DNA of 64,000 nt, from contig NZ_JNBQ01000001.1 in the NCBI RefSeq assembly GCF_001019615.1, forward strand, positions 248,001 through 312,000. Reading direction: 5' to 3'. Shown piece after piece: positions 57,893-64,000 of the stretch. The translations under genes were made by a program, and so were the position numbers. The stretch comes from Cellulosimicrobium funkei (GTDB lineage Bacteria; Actinomycetota; Actinomycetes; Actinomycetales; Cellulomonadaceae). Within the stretch, counting starts at the first letter, position 1. Each line of letters starts with the position of its first letter. A model generated the notes under the pieces. It saw nothing but the letters and a program-made list of their open reading frames with translations, was not told the DNA's origin and searched no databases.

Positions 57893-60157
57893 TCAGACCG
57901 CCGCGAGCCGACGGCGCAGCCCGAGCCCGACGCCCGCGACGCCCGCGAGCACGGTCCCGCCGACGAGCGCCGACATGCCGAGCGACACCCGTTCGACGGG
58001 GCTGTTCTCGACGCTGTCCTTGAGCTCCGCCGTGCCGTCGGAGAGGGTTCCCGTCCCGTCGGACAGCGTGGCGGCGCCGTCCGCGATGCGGGTGCTGCCG
58101 TCGTGCAGGTCCGCCGCGCCGTCGGCGAGCGTCGTCGTCCCGGCGTGCAGCGTCGTCGAGCCCTCGGCGAGCGCGGCGTTGCCCGCCGCCAGGGTCGTCG
58201 CGCCGGTGGACAGCGTCGTGAGCCCGTTCTGCAGGCGCAGCGTCCCGTCCTCCAGGCGGGTCGTCCCGGCGAACAGGTCGCCCGCGCCCGTGCGCAGCCG
58301 CACCGTGCCGGCGGAGAGGTCCGCCGCCCCGGTCGAGGCCCTGGTCGTCCCGGCCTTGAGGTCGGCGGCACCGGTGGCGAGGTCCGCCGCGCCCGTCGCG
58401 AGCTCGGAGGTCTTCGTCGCGAGGAACGCGTTGCCACCCGCGATCTGGAACGCGCCCTCGGCAAGGAGCACCGTGCCCTGGGCGAGCGCTGCCGAGGCCT
58501 CGGCTGCTCCCGTGTTCCCCGCGGAGAGCCGGGCGGCGCCGTCCGCCGTCGCGGCGTTCCCGGCGGCGAGGGTCGTCGCGCCTCCGGACACCTGAGCGGC
58601 ACCGTCGGCGAGGGCGCGAGTCGCCCCGGCGAGCGAGGCGTTGCCCGCCGAGACCGTGCTCGCACCGGCGGCCAGCGCCTCGGCCCCTCCGGAGAGCTGA
58701 GCCGTCCCGGTGGCGAGGCTCTGTGCTCCGCCGGAGACCGTGGCGGCACCGGAGGCGAGCCCAGCAGCACCCTCCGCGAGTCGCGTGGCGCCCGCGTTCG
58801 CCTCCTGGGCGCCGCTGGACACCCGTGCGGCTCCGGTGCTCAGGTCCCGAAGACCCGCCTCGAGCCGAGCCGCGCCTGCGGCGGCGCCCTGGTCACCCGC
58901 CAGTCCGTCGCGCAGGGCGGCTGCCCCGGCGACGAGCCCCCCGGCGCCGGCGTCGACCTGCGCCGCGCCGTCGCGCACCGAGCCCGCTGCGCCGGCGAGC
59001 GCGTCGAGCTTGGCCTTGAGGGCCGGGTCGTCGGTCGCCGCGGCCAGTCCCTGGAGCTGTGCCGCGAGGGAGTCCGCTCCCGCGTGGACCTGGTCGGCGC
59101 CCTGGGCCACCGACCGCGTCTCGTCGGCCAGCCGGACCGCACCGTCGCGAGCCGAGGAGAGACCCGTGGCGAGCCCCGACGCGCCGTCCCGGAGCTGCGC
59201 GGCCGCGGCCGCGACCTGCTGAGCACCCGGTGCCAGAAGTGCTGTGCCCGCCTGCAGCGAGCCCGCGCCGGCGGACAGCTGCCCGGCTCCCTGCGCGACC
59301 GTCGCCGCGCCCGGTGCGAGCGCGCTCGCGCCTCGTGCGGTGGCGGCGACACCGTCGCGCAGGGTCGATGCGCCCGCGGAGACGCTGCTCGCACCGGTCG
59401 CCAGGTCGCGTGCGCCGGACGCAGCCCCGGAGAGACCCGTGGTGACCGTCGACGCCCCGTCCGCGAGGGTGCTCGCCCCGACGGCGAGCCGCGCGGTGCC
59501 GTCAGCGAGGTCGGACGCGCCGGCGGCGAGGGTCGAGGTGCCCTCGGCGAGCAGCCCGGCGCCGTGCGCGGCCGTCGCGTTGCCGACGTACAGCTCGGCG
59601 GCGCCGTCCTTGAGCGTGCTCGCGCCGTCGGCGATCTGCGAGGCACCGTCGGCAGCGCGCGCGTTGCCGACGGCGAGGCGGGCGGCCCCGGCGTCGAGGT
59701 CCTTGCTGCCCGCGGCGAGGCGGGCGGCGCCGCTCGCGGCGTCCCCCGTGCCCGCGGCGAGGCGGGCGGCCCCGGCGTTCAGCTCGTCCGCGCCGGCGGC
59801 GAGCTCGGTCGCCCCGTCGAGCGCGGTGGTGCCGCCCGCGGCGAGCTGGGCGGCGCCGTCGGAGGCCTTCTGCGCCCCGGCGACGAGCTCGCCGGCGCCG
59901 TCCTCCAGGTCGCCGGCCCCGTCGGCCAGGCGCTGGGCGCCGGCCTGGGCCTCGACGGTCCCGTCGGCGAGCGTCGACGCGCCGTCGGAGAGCTGCGTGG
60001 CGCCGTCGTCGAGGCGGGTCGCGCCGTCGGCGACCTTGCCGTTGTACACGAGCAGGAACGCGATCAGGCCGGCCACCGCGAGGGCGAGCACGGCGAGCGC
60101 GACGGACGTGAGGACCGTGTGGGTGCGCGACGGTCGGGGAGAGGCGTGCTGCGTCAT
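57893..60157 (-). CDS. Long heptad-repeat (xxxLxxG) membrane-tethered protein
   Basis: A 754-residue protein. One membrane helix (about 16-38), then roughly 95 seven-residue units of the form DGAxxLA or AGAxxLx running from about 43 to 715 with only one clear break (near AATDDPALKAKLDALAG), and a C-terminal helix (about 727-748) ending RRRLAAV. The unit is that of the xxxLxxG heptads in YhgE/Pip proteins, but the multi-helix membrane domain of that family is absent. A long rod outside the cell, fixed at both ends, is inferred. Ala, Gly and Asp dominate; no cysteine. A perfect 22-base palindrome lies upstream. Confidence 0.8.
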   Translation of the reverse strand: MTQHASPRPSRTHTVLTSVALAVLALAVAGLIAFLLVYNGKVADGATRLDDGATQLSDGASTLADGTVEAQAGAQRLADGAGDLEDGAGELVAGAQKASDGAAQLAAGGTTALDGATELAAGADELNAGAARLAAGTGDAASGAARLAAGSKDLDAGAARLAVGNARAADGASQIADGASTLKDGAAELYVGNATAAHGAGLLAEGTSTLAAGASDLADGTARLAVGASTLADGASTVTTGLSGAASGARDLATGASSVSAGASTLRDGVAATARGASALAPGAATVAQGAGQLSAGAGSLQAGTALLAPGAQQVAAAAAQLRDGASGLATGLSSARDGAVRLADETRSVAQGADQVHAGADSLAAQLQGLAAATDDPALKAKLDALAGAAGSVRDGAAQVDAGAGGLVAGAAALRDGLAGDQGAAAGAARLEAGLRDLSTGAARVSSGAQEANAGATRLAEGAAGLASGAATVSGGAQSLATGTAQLSGGAEALAAGASTVSAGNASLAGATRALADGAAQVSGGATTLAAGNAATADGAARLSAGNTGAAEASAALAQGTVLLAEGAFQIAGGNAFLATKTSELATGAADLATGAADLKAGTTRASTGAADLSAGTVRLRTGAGDLFAGTTRLEDGTLRLQNGLTTLSTGATTLAAGNAALAEGSTTLHAGTTTLADGAADLHDGSTRIADGAATLSDGTGTLSDGTAELKDSVENSPVERVSLGMSALVGGTVLAGVAGVGLGLRRRLAAV

Positions 60158-60270
60158 CGGTCGTCCTTCCTCGCGCCCGGCGTCGTCGCAGGGCGGTCGG
60201 CAAGAGGGGAGAGGAGCGGGAGAGAGGCGGGGTCACGTGCGTGCCCGCCGCGGGAGTGCGCCGGGACCAT

Positions 60271-60292
60271 GTCCCGCCAACGTTGGCGGGAC
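60271..60292. promoter_or_regulatory. Perfect 22-base palindrome, probable operator
   Basis: GTCCCGCCAAC is followed at once by its exact complement GTTGGCGGGAC. It lies 114 bases upstream of the heptad-repeat ATG, in the shared divergent gap. Full symmetry with no spacer is typical of a repressor operator (for example TetR or LacI type). Cognate regulator not in this window. Confidence 0.75.
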
Positions 60293-60350
60293 GTGGAGTA
60301 GCAGGTAAATCCCGAACGACGCTAGCAACCGCCAGGACGGGGCGGACAGC

Positions 60351-60408
60351 GAGTACTAGGTACTTTCGCCGTCACGATTCGGTCACGGGGCCGAAGTATC
60401 AAGTACTC
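60351..60408. promoter_or_regulatory. Imperfect inverted repeat around GTACT
   Basis: GAGTACTAGGTACTTTCG (60351-60368) and CGAAGTATCAAGTACTC (60392-60408) are near-complementary, 23 bases apart. Their AT-rich character suggests promoter or activator sites for the divergent genes. Confidence 0.4.
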
Positions 60409-60567
60409 CGTACCGGAAACCGTCGCTCGGGGCAACGGACGCTCTCCATCGGCCCGCACCCGTCGCCGCACACTGTTCATCCGCCCGTCACCGGGCGGTC
60501 CCGGGACGGTCGTCGTCGCGCCACCGCGGGACACCACCCTCTGCTCGACCCTCGTCGAAGGAGAGAC

Positions 60568-63500
60568 ATGTCAGTCATCCCTGAGCAGGCCCCTCGGCGG
60601 ACCGCGATGCGCACCTCCGGGCGCGCACCGGCCCGCCGCGCGCGCCTCGCCGCGCTCGTCGCCACGGGCGCGACGCTCACCCTGGGGCTGGGCGCGCTGC
60701 CTGCGCTCGCCGCGGCTCCCGCGCACCCGGCCGGCGCCGCGTCCCCGACCCCGAAGACGGCGCTCGCGACGGCGGGCGCCTGGACGACGCCCGCCGCGGA
60801 CGAGACGTTCCACCGCCTCGCCACGTACCCCGTGTTCCAGAACCGCCCGGCCGGCGAGGACGCCGCCGCCGAGACGGTCGCCGAGATCTCGGCGGTCAGC
60901 GAGGACGGGCGCACGGTCGTCCACACGGACGCGCTCGCGCGCCGCATCGGCTTCCTCGACATCACGGACCCGGGCGCGCCGAAGGGCCTGGGCACGCTCA
61001 GTCTCGCCGAGCTCGGCTCGGAGCACGACGAGCCGACGTCGGTCGCGATCGTCGGCGGGTACGTCCTCGTCGTGGTGGACACGTCGGTGAGCTTCACCGA
61101 GCCGAGCGGGCGCCTCGACGTCGTCGACCTCGCGACGCGCGAGCGCGTGCGGTCGCTCGACCTCGGCGGCCAGCCTGACTCGATCGCCGTCACGCCCGAC
61201 GGCACGCACGCCGTCGTCGCGATCGAGAACCAGCGCGACGAGGAGTTCGCCCCCGAGGGTGGCGACGAGGGCGACCTCCCGCAGCTCCCCGCGGGCTTCC
61301 TCCAGATCCTCGACCTGCCGGGCGACGACCCGGCGGCCTGGTCGACCCGGGCCGTCGCGTTCCTCGACGAGGCCGGCGCGCCGCTGCCCGTGGTCGAGGC
61401 GGCCGGCCTCGACACCCCGCAGGACCCCGAGCCCGAGTACGTCGCGGTCAACCCGGCGGGCACCAAGGTCGCGGTGACGCTCCAGGAGAACAACGGCGTC
61501 GCCGTCGTCGACATCGCGACGGGCGAGATCGAGACCGTCTTCTCCGCGGGCGCGGTCGCCGTGTCCGGGATCGACGTGAAGAAGGACGGCGTGATCGACC
61601 AGACCGGGTCGATCCCGGCGACGCCGCGCGAGCCCGACGCGATCGGCTGGCTCGACGACGCGCACGTCGCGACCGCGAACGAGGGCGACTGGAAGGGCGG
61701 CTCGCGCGGCTGGTCGGTGTTCGACGCCGCGTCGGGCGAGGTCGTGTGGGACGCGGGCGCCGAGCTCGAGCGCCTCGCCGCCCGCATCGGCCCGCACACC
61801 GAGGACCGCGCGGCCAAGAAGGGCGTCGAGCCCGAGGGCCTGACCGTCGCGACGCTCGGCGGGACGCGCTACGCGTTCGTCGGCTCCGAGCGCTCGAACT
61901 TCGTCGCGGTCTACGACGTCTCCGACCCGAGCGCCCCGCGGTTCGTCCAGGTGCTCGCGACGACCAACGGTCCCGAGGGCCTGCTCGTCGTCCCGCAGCG
62001 CGACCTGCTCGTCGTGTCGAGCGAGGAGGACGACGCCGGTGCGGGCGTGCGGTCGGCCGTCACGGTGTTCGGGCGCGGCGCGCAGTGGGCCGACGGCGCG
62101 GGGTCGCCGCAGTTCCCGAGCGTCGTCTCCGCGGTCGCGACCGAGGGCGCGCAGGCCGGTGCCCCGATCGGCTGGGGCGCGCTCGGCGCGCTGACCGCCG
62201 ACCCGACCGATCCCCAGCGCCTGTGGACGGCGACCGACGCCGCGTACTCCACGACGCAGCTCCTGTCGCTCGACGTGCGCGGCTACGGCGCGGGCTCACC
62301 GGCCGTCATCGACCGGACGGTGACGCTCACGCGGGACGGCGCCCCGGTGGGCCTCGACGTCGAGGGCGTCGCGGCCCGCGCCGACGGCGGGTTCTGGCTC
62401 GGGGTCGAGGGCGCGAAGGGCGCGGAGAACGCGATCGTGCGCGTCGACGCCGCGGGTGCGGTCGTCGAGTCCGTCGCGCTGCCCGAGGCGGTCGCCGCGG
62501 GCCTCGGCAAGCAGGGCATCGAGGGCGTCGCGGTCGCTCCGGCCGTCTCGACGGCCGACGGAGACGCGGGAGAGGCTGCGGGCGAGCAGGTGTGGGTCGC
62601 GCTCCAGCGCGGCCTGACCACCGACGACGGCGGCACGGCGGGCACTGCGCGCCTCGGCCGCTACGACGTCGCGTCGGGCACGTGGGACTGGTTCGCGTAC
62701 CCGCTCGAGCGGACCACGACCGACGGCGACTGGCTGGGTCTCAGCGAGGTGACCGTCGTCGACCACGACACCCTCGCCGTGATCGAGCGCGACAAGCTCA
62801 ACGGCCCCGCCGCCGCGGTGAAGCGCGTCTACGCGGTCGACGTGCCCGACGTCGCCGTCGGGACCGCGTCAGCGGCCCCGGTCGCGGTGACCAAGGCGCT
62901 GGCGCACGACGTGCTGCCCGGCCTGCGCGCCACGAACGGCTGGACGCAGGAGAAGCTCGAGGGCCTCACGGTCGGCGGCGACGGCACGGTCTGGGCCATC
63001 ACCGACAACGACGGCCTCGCCGATGCCACGGGCGAGACCGTGCTCCTGAGCCTCGGTGCGGCGTCGGACGTGTTCGAGGGCCACCTCGACGGCGAGAACC
63101 CCGGCGGACCGGGCGAGCCCGGCGAGACGCCCGGCGCCGGCGAGCAGCCGCCGTCGTCCCCGCTGCACACGGTCGGCGCGGACGACCTCACCGACGCGAA
63201 CCACGGCGGCGTCACTCTCTCCCCGGCGCGCGTCCGGGCGGGTGAGCAGGTCACGGCGACGGCCGAGGGCTTCGCGCCCGGCGAGTGGGTCTCCGCGACC
63301 CTCTTCTCGACGCCGGCGGACCTCGGGATGTACCGCGCCGACGCGTCGGGCACGCTCACGGCGACCGTGACGGTCCCGGTCGACGTCGCGGCGGGCGAGC
63401 ACCGGTTCGCGATCGTCGGGCAGGTGGACGGGCGCGTCCTGTGGACGGAGCTCGAGGTCCTCGCGGTGGACGGCGCGGCCGGAGGGGCCGACGGCGAGGG

Positions 63501-63633
63501 GGCGGGCCGGCCGGACGGGCTCGCCACGACCGGCGCGCACGTCGGTGCCTTGGTGGGCCTCGCGATCGTGCTCGTCGCCGGCGGGGCGACGATCGTCGTC
63601 GCCCGGCGCCGCATGCGCGGCCTCCCGGGCTGA
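60568..63633 (+). CDS. Secreted beta-propeller/phytase-esterase-like protein with LATTG sorting signal
   Basis: A 1021-residue surface protein. A long signal peptide (about 1-48) precedes a first beta-propeller-like region (about 80-560, choice-of-anchor I type: LDVVDLATRERVRSLDLGGQ, EPEYVAVNPAGTKVAVTLQE, EPEGLTVATLGGTRYAFVGSE) and an esterase-like phytase domain (about 570-830: DVEGVAARADGGFWLGVEG, EKLEGLTVGGDGTVWAITDN). A linker and an Ig-like domain (about 880-985) lead to DGLATTG, a helix and RRRMR. Class E sortase anchoring is predicted. Probably a phosphoester hydrolase at the wall; activity unproven. AAGGAGAG precedes the ATG. Confidence 0.85.
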   Translation: MSVIPEQAPRRTAMRTSGRAPARRARLAALVATGATLTLGLGALPALAAAPAHPAGAASPTPKTALATAGAWTTPAADETFHRLATYPVFQNRPAGEDAAAETVAEISAVSEDGRTVVHTDALARRIGFLDITDPGAPKGLGTLSLAELGSEHDEPTSVAIVGGYVLVVVDTSVSFTEPSGRLDVVDLATRERVRSLDLGGQPDSIAVTPDGTHAVVAIENQRDEEFAPEGGDEGDLPQLPAGFLQILDLPGDDPAAWSTRAVAFLDEAGAPLPVVEAAGLDTPQDPEPEYVAVNPAGTKVAVTLQENNGVAVVDIATGEIETVFSAGAVAVSGIDVKKDGVIDQTGSIPATPREPDAIGWLDDAHVATANEGDWKGGSRGWSVFDAASGEVVWDAGAELERLAARIGPHTEDRAAKKGVEPEGLTVATLGGTRYAFVGSERSNFVAVYDVSDPSAPRFVQVLATTNGPEGLLVVPQRDLLVVSSEEDDAGAGVRSAVTVFGRGAQWADGAGSPQFPSVVSAVATEGAQAGAPIGWGALGALTADPTDPQRLWTATDAAYSTTQLLSLDVRGYGAGSPAVIDRTVTLTRDGAPVGLDVEGVAARADGGFWLGVEGAKGAENAIVRVDAAGAVVESVALPEAVAAGLGKQGIEGVAVAPAVSTADGDAGEAAGEQVWVALQRGLTTDDGGTAGTARLGRYDVASGTWDWFAYPLERTTTDGDWLGLSEVTVVDHDTLAVIERDKLNGPAAAVKRVYAVDVPDVAVGTASAAPVAVTKALAHDVLPGLRATNGWTQEKLEGLTVGGDGTVWAITDNDGLADATGETVLLSLGAASDVFEGHLDGENPGGPGEPGETPGAGEQPPSSPLHTVGADDLTDANHGGVTLSPARVRAGEQVTATAEGFAPGEWVSATLFSTPADLGMYRADASGTLTATVTVPVDVAAGEHRFAIVGQVDGRVLWTELEVLAVDGAAGGADGEGAGRPDGLATTGAHVGALVGLAIVLVAGGATIVVARRRMRGLPG

Positions 63634-63646
63634 CTGCCCGGCCCAC

Positions 63647-63706
63647 GCCGAACCCGGGCTTGCGGGCGGTCTCGAGACCGAGACCGACCGCAATCCCGGG
63701 TTCGGC
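63647..63706. terminator. 60-base near-perfect hairpin between convergent genes
   Basis: GCCGAACCCGGG (63647-63658) pairs with CCCGGGTTCGGC (63695-63706); inside, TTGCGG with CCGCAA and CGGTCTCG with CGAGACCG pair, leaving only two mismatches and a four-base loop. It separates the surface protein (+) and PspC (-) genes. Confidence 0.8.
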
Positions 63707-63731
63707 CGTCCGGGTGACCGGCGCGACCGGC

Positions 63732-63950
63732 TCAGTCGCGGTCGTTGGGCATGAGGGCCCAGAGGACGAGGTAGGCGATGACCTGCGGGCCGGGGAGCAG
63801 GATCGAGACCGCGGCGACGATGCGCACGACGGTCGGGTCCCACCCGAACCGGCGGGCGATCCCTGCGCACACGCCCGCGATCATCCGACCGTGGCGCGGC
63901 CGGGACAGGGTCGGCCGGAACGAGGCTGCGGAGGCGTCTGAGGTGCTCAT
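63732..63950 (-). CDS. PspC-domain membrane protein
   Basis: A 72-residue protein consisting of one PspC domain: basic start RPRHGRMIAGVCAGIARRFG, then WDPTVVRIVAAVSILLPGPQVIAYLVLWALMP with two hydrophobic stretches. PspC-type proteins take part in membrane-stress responses, often paired with a regulator that is not visible here. The N-terminal region is polar and short. Confidence 0.88.
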   Translation of the reverse strand: MSTSDASAASFRPTLSRPRHGRMIAGVCAGIARRFGWDPTVVRIVAAVSILLPGPQVIAYLVLWALMPNDRD

Positions 63951-64000
63951 ACCTCGACGGTAGGAGCGCGCCCGTCGCGGCGGTATCGGGAAGTCCCCCG

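Larger units (their letters stand above)
60158..60567. other. Divergent regulatory region, 410 bases
   Basis: Between the heptad-repeat gene (-) and the surface protein gene (+). It contains a 22-base perfect palindrome (60271-60292), an imperfect inverted pair around GTACT (60351-60408) and the strong ribosome site AAGGAGAG (60558-60565). The 60300-60420 part is AT-richer than the rest, as expected for promoters. No credible gene seen. Confidence 0.6.

Noticed and set aside
57661-58770. N-terminal extension of the membrane protein through the GCCGGT run
   Set aside because: The frame is open, but no start codon with a ribosome site lies close upstream of the repeat and the extension is antisense to the heptad-repeat gene; GTG 57660 gives a natural membrane-protein start.
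57857-60301. An 814-codon plus-strand frame opposite the heptad-repeat gene
   Set aside because: It is antisense to a regular 21-base repeat, so the absence of stops is a by-product. Its product is a meaningless Arg/Gly-rich repeat.

Overview
The window is about 64 kb of very GC-rich DNA with dense, often overlapping genes, frequent GTG starts and almost no AT-rich sequence. This points to an actinobacterium. Several traits fit a Cellulosimicrobium/Cellulomonas-like member of the Micrococcales: secreted GH16 beta-1,3-glucanase with a ricin-type lectin tail, a very large GH87-type alpha-1,3-glucanase, LAxTG (class E sortase) surface proteins, a DtxR-type iron box and a CebR/CelR-like operator. 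This assignment is inference; no rRNA or tRNA gene is present to test it. I saw no CRISPR array, phage, transposase or plasmid gene.

Layout. 1-2.9 kb (minus): a LytS-type kinase, LytTR regulator, DUF485 protein and sodium:solute symporter (cut by the left edge) in one start-stop-overlapped operon. 3.0-4.9 kb: an iron-box-controlled siderophore-binding lipoprotein and a siderophore-interacting flavoprotein. 4.9-8.7 kb (minus): two unknown proteins, then cstA with its small YbdD-type partner and a CRP/GlxR-like site upstream. 9-11.7 kb: a repeat-built wall-anchored protein. 12-16.4 kb: GNAT, TetR, O-acetyltransferase, MFS exporter and a hydrolase. 16.5-17.8 kb: a NYN-LOTUS protein. 17.9-19.4 kb: a hydrolase/TetR divergent pair with two matching operators. 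19.6-21 kb: GH16 glucanase. 21-26.3 kb: CPA2 antiporter, 8-oxoguanine deaminase-like enzyme, GNAT and an NCS2 nucleobase permease. 26.4-33.3 kb: amino acid permease, PlsC, ZIP transporter, DesK/NarL-type two-component system and two membrane proteins. 34-36 kb: YeiH exporter with a tiny upstream membrane protein. 36-39 kb: App1-type phosphatase and small cytosolic proteins. 39-42.4 kb (minus): alpha-1,3-glucanase. 43-47.3 kb: molybdopterin oxidoreductase/flavin reductase pair, TetR, UGT-type glycosyltransferase and acetyltransferase. 47.4-50.5 kb (minus): sdaA, tag, and a winged-helix regulator with a membrane protein. 50.6-54 kb: an AAA ATPase/TPR membrane protein pair. 54-56.9 kb: TetR plus a Drr-type ABC exporter. 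57.9-60.2 kb (minus): a 754-residue protein made almost wholly of seven-residue repeats, divergent from a second LATTG surface protein (60.6-63.6 kb). The window ends with a PspC protein.

Themes. The GH16 and GH87 enzymes attack beta-1,3- and alpha-1,3-glucan, the two main glucans of fungal walls, which fits a fungus-lysing or glucan-feeding life style. Nutrient uptake (organic acids, iron, nucleobases, amino acids) is well represented, with regulatory sites visible upstream of several genes. The most unusual non-coding features are long, near-perfect hairpins at transcript ends. Two of them, 27 kb apart, are copies of one 59-bp palindromic repeat. There are also tandem hairpins, a 91-bp inverted repeat and a run of eight hexanucleotides in front of a membrane protein gene.
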